Made by a program: the position numbers and the translations under genes. Below are positions 38,701 through 50,901 of a stretch of 64,000 bases of DNA, piece after piece. Position 1 is the first letter of the stretch, and each line of letters begins with the position of its first letter. A model generated the notes under the pieces. That model was not told the origin of the DNA. It saw only the letters and a list, made by a program, of their open reading frames with translations, and did not search any database. This stretch comes from Rostratula benghalensis (lineage: Eukaryota; Chordata; Aves; Charadriiformes; Rostratulidae): contig VXAI01000015.1 of assembly GCA_013399305.1 (NCBI GenBank), forward strand, positions 7,476,748 to 7,540,747, written 5' to 3'.

Positions 38701-40813
38701 TTTTCTCCTGCTTTATTGTTGCAGGGAAGGGTTGATATATGGGTGAGCATGAAATAAGGATTGTCCTGTGCTGGCACGGGGGTCTGCAGATGAGGACAGA
38801 TGTGATCCCAGAGGGATAAGTGTGGGAAAGCTGTTAGGGAAAAATGAATTTGGGACTGATCCGTATGGGGAGGCCGTTCCCTCCCCTTCCTTCCTGGGGC
38901 ATCCTCTGTGGTGGGCACGGGCTCAGCTTGGGGACAGAATCCACTCCTTGGGAATGGTGCCCAGCTTCCGAGGGTTCCATGTCAGCGTCTGCATCCCGTG
39001 TGTTGCTCTCCAGATCCAGACACAACCCCCCTGGCTGCTGGCATCGCTTCCCTTCCCGGTATAGCCCTGGTGGGTCTGGGATGGAGGTCCTGGGGGTCCC
39101 CCAATCTCATAGCCCCACTGCAGTCATCAAACGCCCTTCGCAACCCGTGTTCCCTTACCGCACCAAAGGCAGTTAAAAAGATGCTGACGGCCGTTTTTCA
39201 CTCCCTGCTTCTCTATATACACACAGGGCTCGGGTTTATCTGCTTTCTTGCCAATATTTTTTTATATAACAGTGAAATATTTATATTGTCCAATAAAAGG
39301 CAGTAAGCTTGCAATCTCGCGCAAATTCATTTGAGACCGGGAGCTTCGTTGTCTGAATTTCACACCCGGCAGTGACCCTGGTAATTGGCTCCATACATCT
39401 TTAGCATCGTGGATTTACATAGGGCATAAGGGGGTGATTGATGGTTGGGGTCACCCCGTCTGCCCCATGGCCCATCTAGCAGGGGATGGTGATGGCTGCC
39501 TTGCAACATGTCTCCTCCTGTCCCACCGGGACATGATTGGGTGGGTTTTTGGTGATGCTGGTGGGAAGGGGAGAAGGGGCTTGGTTGCCTGGAGTTTGGG
39601 TACTCGTGGATTAAATCCCTGCAGCGCCGGGACACATGGCTGGCTCCACGCTGAGCATGGGTGTCACAGTCCTGAGGGTTTGGTGGGACGTGAAGATGGA
39701 GCAAACTGCAGGTCCTGCAGCTGGGACCAGCTGCTGATCCTGGTGGTGGCAGCTCCTTCCATCACAAACCCAGTTTTGCCCCAAAAGCGCCCGTTTCGGG
39801 AGCCAGGTGGTGATGCTTGGGGAGGGGGAGTCAGAAACGGGACATGCATCGTTGGCGGCCTGAGTCTGGGGGACAGCCAGGCCCCACGCAGGCACCTCCT
39901 GACCTCCACCACCAGCACCTCAGCCCCCAATTTATCAAAAAGCAATTAGTAGCCTCCCCCCGCCACTCAGGTTTTACGGTTTCTGTCTCTTCCCGCCGAC
40001 TGCAGGGCAGTAATTAGAGTCTGTCTAATGAGGTTTTCATGGCGGGGAAGCAGTCTCTTGCCGTATCTCTCCCCATCAGACAAAGGCTTTGCCACCGTTT
40101 GTGGTGCTGGTGTAAATTTTTTCTGGCTGTTTTTACCGAGATCCAAGCTGGATAGGGACTGGGACATCCCTTGGCACGGCCGGGCTGTGGGATTTACCGG
40201 AGAGCGCCCGAGAGGTCGTGGTAGCATCACATCAACCCCATCATTTTTATCATCCTTTCTTCACATTCCACCAAAATTAAAAAGCCATCTATATCTTAAA
40301 AACCTTATTTATGAACACTTAAGCGTAAGTAAGTCATCGTTGGACGGCTTCCCTCCCTGCTGATGGATGTAATCTGGCACCGGGGTGGACCGGGAGGGAA
40401 ATCTGGCAATACAATATGCTGTGCTTGACTATTTTGACACTCAGAGTGCGATGTTTTTTTTACAGTTACTGATGAGCTTATGGCACTGCTCCTTTTGGAG
40501 AAGCGAGGAGGAGGCTGGGGCTGAGAATATTGATTAGCGAGCTCCTGATTATCTCAACAACCCTCTCGGCTTGCCTTTTCTTTTGCGGGGAATACAGAAT
40601 TTCTTCAATTATTCATATAAACCCCCTTGTCGATATTGCCAACGCGCTGTGGCTGCACGACACCAAGCAAAACCAGTCCAGGGGAATTATATTCTTGCAA
40701 TCTTAAAACCCGACCCTCCTAAGCCACCTTTATTTTATTTTATTTGTTTCCCCCTCTTTTTTTTTTTCTTCTTTTTCTTTTCCCCTCCTCCTTTTGTTTT
40801 TGTTTTGTTCCAG

Positions 40814-40924
40814 AAGGAGCTTAATTCTGTTGCTTCGGCGCTGGCAGCGCGGCGGGGGGAAAGCGCACAGTCTCATAAACATTTAATTGAACTCAGCCGG
40901 GAATTTAAGAAAAATGTACCTGAG
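40814..40924 (+). CDS. CUX2: CUX2 exon 2 (N-terminal coiled coil)
   Basis: Encodes 37 codons from KELNSVAS to FKKNVPE, start phase 0 and end phase 0. The acceptor is a very long pyrimidine tract ending CAG at 40811-40813; the donor is GTACAG at 40925. The peptide matches the first coiled-coil segment of CUX2, including the nearly invariant SHKHLIEL and REFKKNVPE blocks. CUX1 has a different sequence here, which supports CUX2. The preceding exon would supply the MAANVGS start; it is not in the window. In the family this region mediates protein contacts rather than DNA binding. Confidence 0.93.
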
Positions 40925-41933
40925 GTACAGGAGATTTGCTGTTAGAGAATTAACTCGGCAGGACAGCGGGTTTCCCTCCCCAGCAACTAGATTTTTTGAG
41001 AACCGTAGATATAAGTGACTAACAAGAAGGGAAGCTAATTAACCACAAAGACAAATTATAGCCCCTAACCCTGGGGTGTGGGGATTTCTGGCTCTCGCAG
41101 CCTCTGGTAGCACCTTGGGATGGGCAGAGTCAGGTCCTGGGTGTGTGTTGGGGGGTGGGATGGATGGGGGCTTCATGGGGGGGACTCGGCATGTCCCTGG
41201 ATGCATCCCCGGCAGCATGGGAGGAAACTTTGGGTCTCGAGGCGTTTATAAAAAGCAAATGTTGAGCATTCGGCGCTGAGATGCTGGCACCCAACTCGCA
41301 GCCCAGATGGGGGGAGATGTGTTGGTTGGGTATTTTTTTTTTAAATAAAATTTAAAAAAAGACAAGAAGGGGGGGAAAAAAAAGAGCAACTCTAAAATAG
41401 CTTTCTTTGGAGGCTGTAAGAGGAGGGGTGTTTTCTGCCTGCCTTGGTGGGTGGGAGGAAAAACTGGCACCGTTATAGGGGGATGCTTGGAGGAGAGGTG
41501 GAGGGGGGAGCGGGAAGGACCTGCCCTCACCCACCGTGATCCTGGGCATGATCCTGGCCCCAATCTCCATTTACAGGGTGAAATGGGAAAGGGGAGAGCC
41601 CTGGGAGGGACAGACTGGACCTGGCTTGGTGTGACCAAGGCATGAAGTCACCATCTCTGGCCTCTGTGGGGTTTCTGCAGCTGATAAAATCCTTCTGCTT
41701 TGCATCCCTGAATGGTGCTGGGTTGTCCTTGTGCCATGCATGGGCAGGGGTGTGGACAGGGCTGGTGGCCCTGCCTGGAGAGCTTCCAGGCAGGGGAAGG
41801 AGACCAGGAGGTTCCATGGTGTGGCTGGAAGATGCCACAACACAGCTAGGAGTTGCTGTGGTGTGGCTGGGATGCACCAGGTGAAGTTACAGTGGGCAAT
41901 TTGAGAAGGAGCTGAGCAACCAGGGTGGGACTA

Positions 41934-42030
41934 CTGGGGGATATGATGTAGGGAAGAATTTTGTAGAGTAGCGCTGATGGTTGGACTCGATGATCCCAAG
42001 GGTTTTTTCCAACCTGAATGATTCTATGAG
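41934..42030 (+). repeat. CR1 LINE 3' terminal fragment
   Basis: Carries 'gaattttgtagagtagcgct', 'gatggttggactcgatgatc', 'ttttccaacctgaatg' and a final 'attctatgag'. It is closely similar to the 3' part of the copy at 10692-10942, so both likely belong to the same subfamily. It lies in intron 2. Confidence 0.88.
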
Positions 42031-42329
42031 TATGTGGTCCCAACCCTCCAGGTTGCTACGACAAACACCTTGCTTCTCCATCCTCCAGCCTGACCCAGGT
42101 TCTCCCTAGCCCTGTGCCCCTGCTGTGTCCCCAGGGGCTCCGAGGATGCCTTGGCTTTGGTCCCCAATGCCAGTGAGAGATGCATTGCACTTCAGGATAC
42201 ATCTTCTTCTCCCCAGCTTTTTAATGGTCTCTCTTCAGGGGCTGCTTTCTCTGCTCCTCTAATGTGCTTCGATGGAAACCCCTGGAGAGCTGCCGGTACT
42301 CTGAGCTTGCCAGCAGCGACACATTAGGA

Positions 42330-42610
42330 TCTGTCATCTGCTGAGCATTACCTGATTTTAAATCTGTCTCTTTGGAGCTACGGAACTGCATAAGAAAATA
42401 TTAAAGTAAACAATAAGTGGATTTACACAAATGTGGCTGATTTCCATATTTTTCATCACTTCATTTTATTACCGGGTTTACTGATATGCTCATTTATTTA
42501 TAGGGCAATCCAGTATTGATTCATTCCGATGCACTATGCATAAACACATAAAAGAGAGTGATAACAATAGGAATACATTTTCAGTCTTTTAAATACTGCA
42601 TTTTTTCCGA
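42330..42610. promoter_or_regulatory. Candidate conserved non-coding element with FOX/SOX motifs
   Basis: An AT-rich unique island with a forkhead-type GTAAACAA at 42406-42413 and SOX-type AACAATAG at 42563-42570. It is repeat-free and starts about 300 bases after a CR1 copy. Function is inferred. Confidence 0.33.
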
Positions 42611-43439
42611 TAGTCTTCATTAGATCCGCTACGAGAATATGAGCTATGTCCTTCGGGGAGCCCCAGCCGGTCCCTCCGCCCAAGTGGCTCTGGATTTATG
42701 AGGATGTAAGGGAGAGCAGGATGCGATTCCCAGCTCAGTGGCATCTGCTTCCCCAGCTCTGCCACCTTCTTCCCCTCAGGGGGTTCTTTTCCACAGCAGG
42801 TTTGGGAGGATTTTATCCCAAAAGGTGGATTCTGGTCCCTGGAGGTCATGTCTCTGGGCTGTTTCAGTGCTGGTTTGGGATGGACACCAGAGCGCTGCTG
42901 CTCCTGTGGGGAGGGTGGCGGGGGCACTGGGACACTCTTCCCCCCCCTGCCTTTTTCCCCCCCTCTTTTTTAATATTTTCCCTTTTTTTTTTTCATGCTT
43001 TCCCCCCTCCCCCTTTTTTCCAAATTTTTGAAAATTCTTTAATATATTTTTTTCCCCCGCAAAGCATACTTTTCAGTGCTGCCCATGAATATTAACCAGG
43101 GAGAGCAGAGCGCTACATCATCCGCGTCACAGGAAGGAGCCCATAAAAGCCCGGTGATGGATGGTGAGCCTTCCCCCTCTGCTCCTTCTTGTAAATGGGA
43201 AGGGGGGAAAAAAAAAATATCATTTTGAAATATTAACCTGGGTGGGGGCGGATGGGTTTTTTGGGCCATTTCTCTCTTGCATTCCCATCTCATATACATT
43301 TAGGTTCCTATCTCCTTCCTATAGAATTTTTCCCTCAAGGAAGGAGATGCAGGGTCAGGAGAATAAACTCTACTCGCAGAGAATAAACCCAGTTTTTATT
43401 TCCCCCCCACACCACCCCTTTTAGCTAAAGGGCAGTTTC

Positions 43440-43870
43440 TTTCTCTCACCAAAAGCTGCCCGTGACAGCAGTTTAATGGCAACAGCTTGAGACGGACAAA
43501 GTTTGAATATCCTTGCGACAGAGAAAAGAGCAAAGCGAAAGCCCTGCTAATTACAAAAGTTGCTTTATGAAAGATAATTCAAAGCAATAATTTAGCAAAC
43601 ATAATCAAGTAGCGCAGATGGGGATTTTGATGAATAGTTTGCAACATGCAATTAGCAGCTCTTGCAGTTACATATCATTAACCCTCAGAGCACAAAAATT
43701 ATTTTCTCATTATTAGATGAAAAGGTAAAATTAAGCTGACTAGACAGTAAAGGAACAAACTACAATTAATTACCTTCATTTATTACAGTCATTATTTTAA
43801 ACTTTTTTTTTTTTTTTACTCTGATAGATAGACGAAAACATCTAAATTAAAAGTTTTGTTCTGCTAAATG
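43440..43870. promoter_or_regulatory. Candidate conserved non-coding element with TAATTA motif
   Basis: Unique AT-rich sequence with AATTAATTA at 43764-43772 and a T-run near 43805. No reading frame or repeat landmark. Function is inferred from texture and motif only. Confidence 0.33.
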
Positions 43871-45190
43871 GGAGGTGAAACTTTGCGATGCTCAGGGTGT
43901 CAGGGCCCACGTGTCAGGGCCAGCCCAGCTCCATCCTGGCTCTATCCCATCCCGGGGACCCACGGAATCCCCCTCATCCTCCCCACTTCAGGGGATGCAG
44001 AACCCTGAGCATCCTTGCCTGGCTCCTCCACCAACCTGGACCACTGCCGCCAGCTGCCCCTGGGGAATTTTGCCTATTTTTGCAGGAAAATAATAATTTT
44101 GCAGGAAAATCAATGTGGCAGGAAAATGGTTTTGCGGGCTCGCAAGAAATCCAGCCCTGCTGGGAACGGAACCCTCCCGGGTGGCACCTTCTCGCACCGA
44201 CAGTCAGGAATCAGCCTGCTCCTTCCAGCCGCGCTGCCTTCCACGCTGAAGCCTTTCGTTTTCGGCGCGCGTGTGCCGGTAGCAGATGGTTTGAAGTTGC
44301 CAACTGTCAGCAAATGCAGTAAGAAAATAAATTAAGAAAAAAAAAATTATCCAAAAAAAAAAAAAGGGAAAAAAAAAACCCCCTCAGCTAAGCCAGCCAG
44401 TGGGGGGGGGGAAGTGTGTTAAATTATGTTGGTGAGGATGATAAAATAAGCTTGAAATTGAAATCTTTTCCTCTCTTGCTGTGTCATGACTGGAGGCTGT
44501 AGCTCACCTGGGGATGGGTGTCCAGAGGAGGCAGGAGGATGCTCCTGCCCAGCAGCAGGCAGGGGCTGGCCATGGCCAGTGCTGTTTTGGGGAGCTCAGC
44601 CCAAGAAATCCTGGGGTGCAGAGAAAGGGAAGAGCTTGGGCACCTTCCCCCAGAGCCAGCCAGGAAAAAAAAAGGGGGATCCAGGAAAAAAAAGAGGGGG
44701 GTGTGTATGGAAAAAAGCCCCTAATGAGCTGAACGTCCTCTGACTGCGCTCTCAGGAACTTTGCCAAAGCATCATTGAACTTGTCAGGAAATATTACAAC
44801 AAAATTAAGAACCAGCAGCAATTTTCTTGCGTTCAGGATCCTATGCTTTATAAAGCAAATTATTAATGCGCTTTTTTTTTTTTTTTTCTCCGTTAAGCAG
44901 TTATTTGCAGCAGTCTCGGTATATTTCTCATTAGAAATAACATCATTTGAAGAACTTAATATTGATTCTTTTTTTTTGTTTTGTTTTGTTTTGTTGTTGT
45001 TTTAATCTCTGAATCATGAACGTGAACAACATATTTCTATGACGTTCCCTTTAACTAGAATTCTCAGGCTTTATTTTTATATTATTGATCTTTTTGACAT
45101 GAATTGCTTTTTGGCCTTGTGAAAGCGGTGTGAGCTGCTTCTGCTTTTGGAGGAATGGGTTGGGGGAAGGAGTGGGAATGGGGAGGAGGG

Positions 45191-46042
45191 GAGCGTGATG
45201 GGTCTGTGCGTGTGTGTGTGATGGTTTTGTGCATGTGTATGATGGATCTGTGTGTGTGTGTGATGGGATTGTGCATGTGTGTGATAAGTCTGTGTGTGTG
45301 TGATGGTTTTGTGCATGTGTGTGATGGATCTGTGTGTGTGTGTGATGGGATTGTGCATGTGTGTGATAAGTCTGTGTGTGTATGATGGTCTTTGCATGTG
45401 AGTGATGGTTTTGTGCATGTGTGTGATAGGTCTGCTTGTGATGGGTTTGTGCGTGTGTGTGATGGATTTGTGTGTGTGTGATGGGTCTCTGCATGTGTGT
45501 GATGGATTTGTGTAGGTATGTGATGGGTCTGTGCATGTGTATGATGGGTCTTTATGGGTGTGTGATGGGGTTGTGTGGGTGTGATGGTCTTCACATGTGT
45601 GTGATGAGGTTGTGCATGTGTATGATGGGTCTTTGCATGTGTGTGGTGGTCTTTGCGTGTCTGTGATGGGGTTGTGCATGTATGTGATGGATTTGTGTAG
45701 GTGTGTGATGGGTCTCTGTGTGTGTGATGGGTTTGTGCATGTGTATGGTAGGTTTGTGTGCGTGTGTGATGGGGCTGTGTGGGTGTGTGATGATTTTGTG
45801 TGTGTGTGTTACGGATTTGTGTAGGTGTGGGATGGGTCTTTGAGTGTGTGCGATGCATCTTTGCATGCGCATCATGGGTTTGTGCATTTGCACGACAGGT
45901 AGTGTGGGTGCATGGCGGGTCTTTGTGTGTGTGTGATGGGTTTGTGCGTGTGTGCTGGGTTTCTCTGCGTGTGCAAAGGCTTGTCCATGTGCAATGGGTC
46001 CGTGGGTGCACGATGGATCTGTGCACATGTGTGATGGGTCAA
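45191..46042. repeat. TGTGTGTGATGGGT minisatellite, about 850 bp
   Basis: Tandem, imperfect copies of a unit like TGTGTGTGATGGGTTTGTGCA, with units varying by a few bases. A higher-order period of 81 bases is visible at its start: the block at 45221 recurs at 45302 nearly unchanged. The 3' end decays into longer variant units. On the minus strand the array is open in more than one frame and yields His/Thr-rich translations up to about 310 codons. These are repeat artefacts. Confidence 0.95.
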
Positions 46043-49000
46043 AGGAGTCGGTTGGATGAGGGGCACCAGGAAGGCAGTAAAGGAGCCCGGCCAGGGCTCC
46101 CTGAGAGGTGGCCAGTGCTGTACAGGGGGTCCAACCCACATCACCCAGAGCTCTCCCTGGGGACAGCAGCTCCCTCCCAGGCTCTCCCCCTCCGCAGCCC
46201 TCCCGCTCTCACTGACTTCTTTACACATCAGCAAAAAAAAAAAAAAAAAAAAGCGAGGAAAATAGCGAAGGCTTGAATGAATTTTTTCATCAGTTTTCTT
46301 CAACATTTGGGGTCTCTGATGCCGCTTTCTCCCCCGACAGCTGTTCCTCTTTGCTGAAAAAGAGCTCATTTGTGGTTTACTGCCACCGGTATTTAGATGG
46401 AAATAACCCACTACTTATCCTGCACTTGATCTCATGGATATAAGAATAAACTCACCGCCGGTGCAATGCAAATCCCGCGCCTTTGGAGAGGAGATGCTCA
46501 GACGGTCGCTCCTCACCACCGTACCGGGAGGAGGACCGGCTGCGCTGGGGGAGTTTTACCATTTTGTCAGTCAATTATAATAATATTTCTGCTTCCAAAT
46601 GTTTAAAAAGTTGGCTTCGGAAGGTATAATCACGGCACAGAGGCCAGCCTGACAATAGTAATTAATTAGGCTATTACGCATTCTACAGTGATAATTGCTT
46701 TGCTGGAAAGTCACCAGCCATGAAAAGGACCCGGCGCGTAAATGTAATTCATCACACGGCAGCGATCCCGCGCCACTGCCGTGCCTCACCTTGAGCCTGT
46801 GGATGCTGCGGAGGGAGACGAGGAGGCAGGGGGGAGAAATAGAAATTAATAGTACGTCGATATATAATGCCAGGCAGAGCTCGCTGCTGGCCGCCAAGGG
46901 CTTTGCGGGCGGAGGGAGAGCGGTTGGCAGTGAGTTTGGCGTCGCCGATGGGCATCGTGGTGATGAAGGGAGCGGGGATGGCACCAACCCGACCCCACCG
47001 AGCTGGGGCTGCTTGCAGGGACGTTCAGCTCCCCCGTTTTTAGCAATTTTCTCCTCATCAGCAAAGATGCGGGTAACACCATCCTCTCGGATGGGGACAC
47101 GGGGTTTGGCCCAGCTTCTGCCCCGAGGGAGCAATTGTTTAGGGTTTTGTTGGTTGTTTTTTTTTTTTTACAAAACCTTATTTTATGGCTGATGTGGGCA
47201 TTTTCTGCGGGTTTATTCAGCTCTGTGTGAGGAATAACAGCAGTTTCAGCGCTGGGGTAAGCTGTGCTCCTGTGGCACGTGGAGCTGCTCCGGCAGGAAT
47301 CACCACTGGCATTTGGTAAATTATCCCCATCTGGAAAAGGTCGCTGAAAATTTAAAGTATCTGCTTTTCACTGACATTTTCTTGAAGTTTAGTGGGTCTC
47401 TGAAAGAGCAAAGCGGACGCCTGGCTCGCTGTCCGGTCAATTGGCTGTACCTGTGATGCCCTGGCACTGATATGGGCTGAAATGTGCCAGTCCTGAGCCA
47501 GACCCCGGTGTGGGGGGACAGGGCAGGAGCCAGGGCCGGTGAAATGTCCCCCAGATGCCTCCTCACCAGCAAACTGCGGGTCCTGCGGCTCCAGTTAAGA
47601 TGCTGATGGTAGTTAATGGTTGGAAAGGTGTTACCATTGTGTCCTTGAGTCGTGTGTGTGAAGGTTGGTTGAGCTTCAGGTCCACCCCTTGCATGAACCA
47701 AGAGGAAACCTGGATGCATCTCCAGCGAGCCCATCGTGGGTGGCTGTGGAGAGGTGGGGTCCACAGACCATAGGCTCATGCAGTGGAGCACCCCAGCACT
47801 GCCAGGCTTCTGCAGCCTTGTGGAACCCCCATCAGGGCTCCCCATGCCACCCCAACATCATGTGCCACCGGTGAGTTCGGCAGGGGCAACGCTGTCCTGC
47901 TAGAGCAGGCAGGCAGTGCTGCTCGCTGTCTGCTTGCTGCCTCCTCCCTCCCTTCCCCACTTTATTATTATTATTTTAAAGCACCCTGAAGCCAGGCGTT
48001 TTTTGCAGAAGGCTGAAGAAAAGCCCCCAAATTCCTCCTCTGCTGGAAGCATGGCGCCGAGAAAGTAGGTTTGTGTACAAGACGCTATAAAAAGCCCGGC
48101 TTATACAATTTTAACAATAGAAAAATGATCTTTGTGCTCCAGTGCCTGCGAGCTTGGAAGGAGAAGGCGGTTTGCTCAGGTGGCTGCTGGATTACAAATG
48201 AGCGGTTTGCTTTGGGTTTGAATGACAAGCAATGGCAATCCGGGCTGGCGGGGCGAGCTGGGAGCTCCACCGCCACGGAGGGAAAGGATGCTCCTGTGCG
48301 GGAGCTGCCACTGGGCTGAGGCACGAAAGTTTGGGCTTTTTTTAGCCCATGGGTGGCTTAAGAGCGGTTTCATTGATTAGCCTGCCGTTGGTAATAGTGT
48401 GTCTGCCAGCACTGAATGCTGGGTGGCTGCCTCTTCCTCCAACACTAGTTGGCACGGGTGCCCAGTTTGGATCAAACTGGGCTTTTTCTGGCTGGGAACG
48501 CGTCACCTCCATCCCCGGCTCCTGCGTCCCGGGTGGCAGGGACGCAGAGGTCCATGCATCCCACCGCCACCCCATCCCACCCGCTGCAGGTGAGGCTGGA
48601 TGTGCAGAGGTAGCAAGGGGGGGACCCTTGGCAAACAAAACGCGTCAGAGCCTGGTGGGCAGCACCCCCTGCTCCGAGGTGTCGGTGTGCCTTGAAAAAT
48701 TAAGGGGAGTAAATGATTCGTGCTCATAAATGTTGGATGGGAGCGGGCGGCAGATTCGTATGTTGTCCAGTTATTAGTGATGTTGTGAGCCCTCTGCCCA
48801 CCTCCCAGCCAGCACGAACGTCACTGGCACCCTGGCAGCCGAGGGGGATGAGGACATGATGTCCTGGTCCTGGTGCAGGGGACAAGCATCGCTCCTGCCC
48901 ACGGCATCACCCCAGCTGTGCCGTACTGGGGAGGGTGGCTTGGGGAGGGCTGTGTGCCGGATCCAGCCCAGCAAACACAACAGGCAGGCTTCTTTATTTC

Positions 49001-49278
49001 TTATTTAAGCGCCGACATTAAATTATAATTTTCATTTACTCAGAGCACATCAATGATTTAGGGCGACGTGACATGGCAGCGGCGCGAGGAGTTTAGCCAA
49101 AGGCAGTGAGTGGCTGCACGGGGTGCGGAGCGGGCACAGAGCCGTGCCGAGGGGCACCCCTGTGCCAGTCAGAGGTGGTACCGATCCTGGTGGCCCGGCA
49201 GAGCCCGCTCCTGCCCTGCAGAGCCAATTCCTTCCCCCAAGCCCATCTCTCACCCCCTTTTTTTCCATCTCCCTGCAG

Positions 49279-49357
49279 GTGATTGCACTTAGTAAGAGAA
49301 GCAAGGAGGCTGAGACGGCTTTCCTGAGCGTTTACAAGCAATTAATCGAAGCTCCAG
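49279..49357 (+). CDS. CUX2: CUX2 exon 4
   Basis: Encodes [15 protein letters not shown], then [11 protein letters not shown], plus one base of the next codon (phase 0 in, phase 1 out; 79 nt). The acceptor is CCCTGCAG and the donor GTAAGC. The [15 protein letters not shown] block is one of the most conserved coiled-coil segments of the CUX family. Its start at a codon boundary matches the phase at the end of exon 2. Confidence 0.95.
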
Positions 49358-50791
49358 GTAAGCAACGCGGTGGCGACCTGGCTGCCTAACGAGTCGCGTG
49401 CCGGCACCGGTGCCGAGAGGAGCCAGCGAGGACCGCGGCAGCGCTGCCGGCCCCATCCCGGCACGGCTGGCATCGCCGACCTCCGCTGGCGCATGGTGCT
49501 CTGGAGCTACCAGCCGAAGAGAGGAGCGGAAACAGCTTTTGCCATCGCTGTGTTTCAGCCCCTGAGCCAAATGCATCTTGACGTTAGGAAAGGAATACAT
49601 TTGCTCAGCCCTTGTAATAACACTGCGGCTATCCCCGGTTGTCTTTTGGACGGTAAGTTAACCAAAACGACCGAGTGCCGGCTCGCAGCACGGCTCCTGG
49701 CACCGGCCACGGCTTTGGGGACGGCTTTCCCCGTTTCACTGCCGTGCCACAGTCTACTCTCCGTCCGGGCGCCGCTTGAAGTCTTGGGAGGGGGAAACTG
49801 AGGCACAGGGCAGCCCTGAGGCTTCTGTTGGCAGAGTCACTGCTAGGGCTGGGTGAGGGGACGGGACCCCCCTCCCTACACCCCACTGTGGGCTCTGCCG
49901 TGCTCTGAGCTGGGGGGTGCAAGTTGTGCCGGGCACCATGGCATGGAGCATCCCCGGCACAGCGAGAGCGGAGAGCTGCAAACGGCTGAAGATGCGCAGA
50001 AGGGCTCCTGCAGGGCCACTAATTCATTTTCCAGACATTTAGGAATAACAAAATGTTTTAATGATTTCTTAGGGGAATTAGGGAGACATATTTTTGTCCT
50101 CATTAAATTTTCTCCTGTGCTACAAGAACCAAATGTCAGCTCGCTTTCCAGAACCCAGTTATCTTCCCTCTCCACCTCCCCGTGCTCCTCCTGCTTGCAC
50201 ACGCACACACACCCCAAAACTGCTCCCCTGTGATCTCTGCACCCCCCTCCTCCTCCTCCTCCCCTCTCTCTGCTCTCCTGCAGCATCCACCTCTTGCTCC
50301 CCTCTTCCCTCCTGCTCCCCAAATCCTTCCGCCTGTCGTTTTGTCCCCGTCTGTTACGTGTCCATGTGTCTCTCGACAGGCGAACTCTTTGTGGACTACT
50401 TTACAAGCGCCACATAAGTCCTGATTCGACATTTTTTGCTTTGAATGGCTGCTGTCAACACAAATCTCTGGCAGAGACTGTAACGGAGCCTGATTGCTCA
50501 GCAAGTATTTTGATAAGTGAGCTGGCTGTGTGTCTGTAATTACGGGAGAAAACCGTAAATCTTTTGGATATTGTTCACACAGATGTGGCGTGAAGGGAAG
50601 GGGGGGGAAGCAGTAAAATGTGTTAAAAGCATAATTAATGTCATTGTTGTTGGGGATGATTTGATTTAAGGCTGACTTTGACTCGTGGAGGGATTCGTAG
50701 GGCGCCAGTGGATGTGTATGAGCAGGTTGGGATGGGGTGATGGTGGAGCTGCTGCCCTGGTGGGAGAGGTGACGGCACCGCAGATGTGCTA

Positions 50792-50901
50792 TGGAGGTAC
50801 CGTGGATGCACCGTGCACACACACACATGGATGCACTGTGCACTCACATGGGTGCATCACAGAATGCACCATAGGTGTACCATGGGTGCACCATGAGTGC
50901 C
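50792..50901. repeat. Degenerate CA / 'gtgcacc' minisatellite
   Basis: Short imperfect units of the type 'catggatgcaccgtgcac' with a small (CA)n core, about 110 bases, in intron 4. Confidence 0.75.

Larger units (their letters stand above)
1..40813 (+). other. CUX2: Intron 1 (5' part), non-coding
   Basis: No exon of a known protein is visible in this stretch. The first 450 bases are rich in C, G and CpG and may be the downstream edge of a promoter CpG island near exon 1; this is an inference. The rest alternates between GC-rich, G-run-rich simple sequence and AT-rich unique islands, listed separately as candidate regulatory elements. It also holds CR1 fragments, many poly-A and poly-T tracts (for example near 1205, 3480, 5270, 9430, 14270, 38680), an assembly gap, two fold-back structures and a cluster of short inverted repeats. 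The intron ends in a long pyrimidine tract and CAG at 40811-40813. Confidence 0.8.
40925..49278 (+). other. CUX2: Introns 2 and 3 (exon 3 not located)
   Basis: The family has a 48-nt exon here encoding about 16 residues (a VAPVLKSFQ-like core). I read the stretch for it and did not find it. The stretch holds a CR1 fragment, two AT-rich unique islands, a 19-bp triplicate (44077-44128), a large minisatellite, many homopolymers, and a POU octamer ATGCAAAT at 46466-46473. The exons on both sides are phase 0, so a direct exon 2 to exon 4 join would still be in frame. Confidence 0.8.

Noticed and set aside
41268..41310. GAEMLAP reading as exon 3
   Set aside because: Similarity ends after five residues, with no splice acceptor in place and no donor at the required distance.
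41681..41720. LIKSFCFAS reading as the missing exon 3
   Set aside because: Only a three-residue KSF match. The upstream residues do not fit a VAP-type core and there is no donor in phase.
45082..46026. Minus-strand open frame of about 314 codons rich in His and Thr
   Set aside because: It is a translation of the TGTGTGATGG minisatellite. Similar frames overlap it, and composition follows the repeat unit rather than a protein family.
46225..46260. A-rich tract as the tail of a processed pseudogene or SINE
   Set aside because: No matching gene body, no box motifs and no flanking duplications. Homopolymers of this kind recur throughout the intron.
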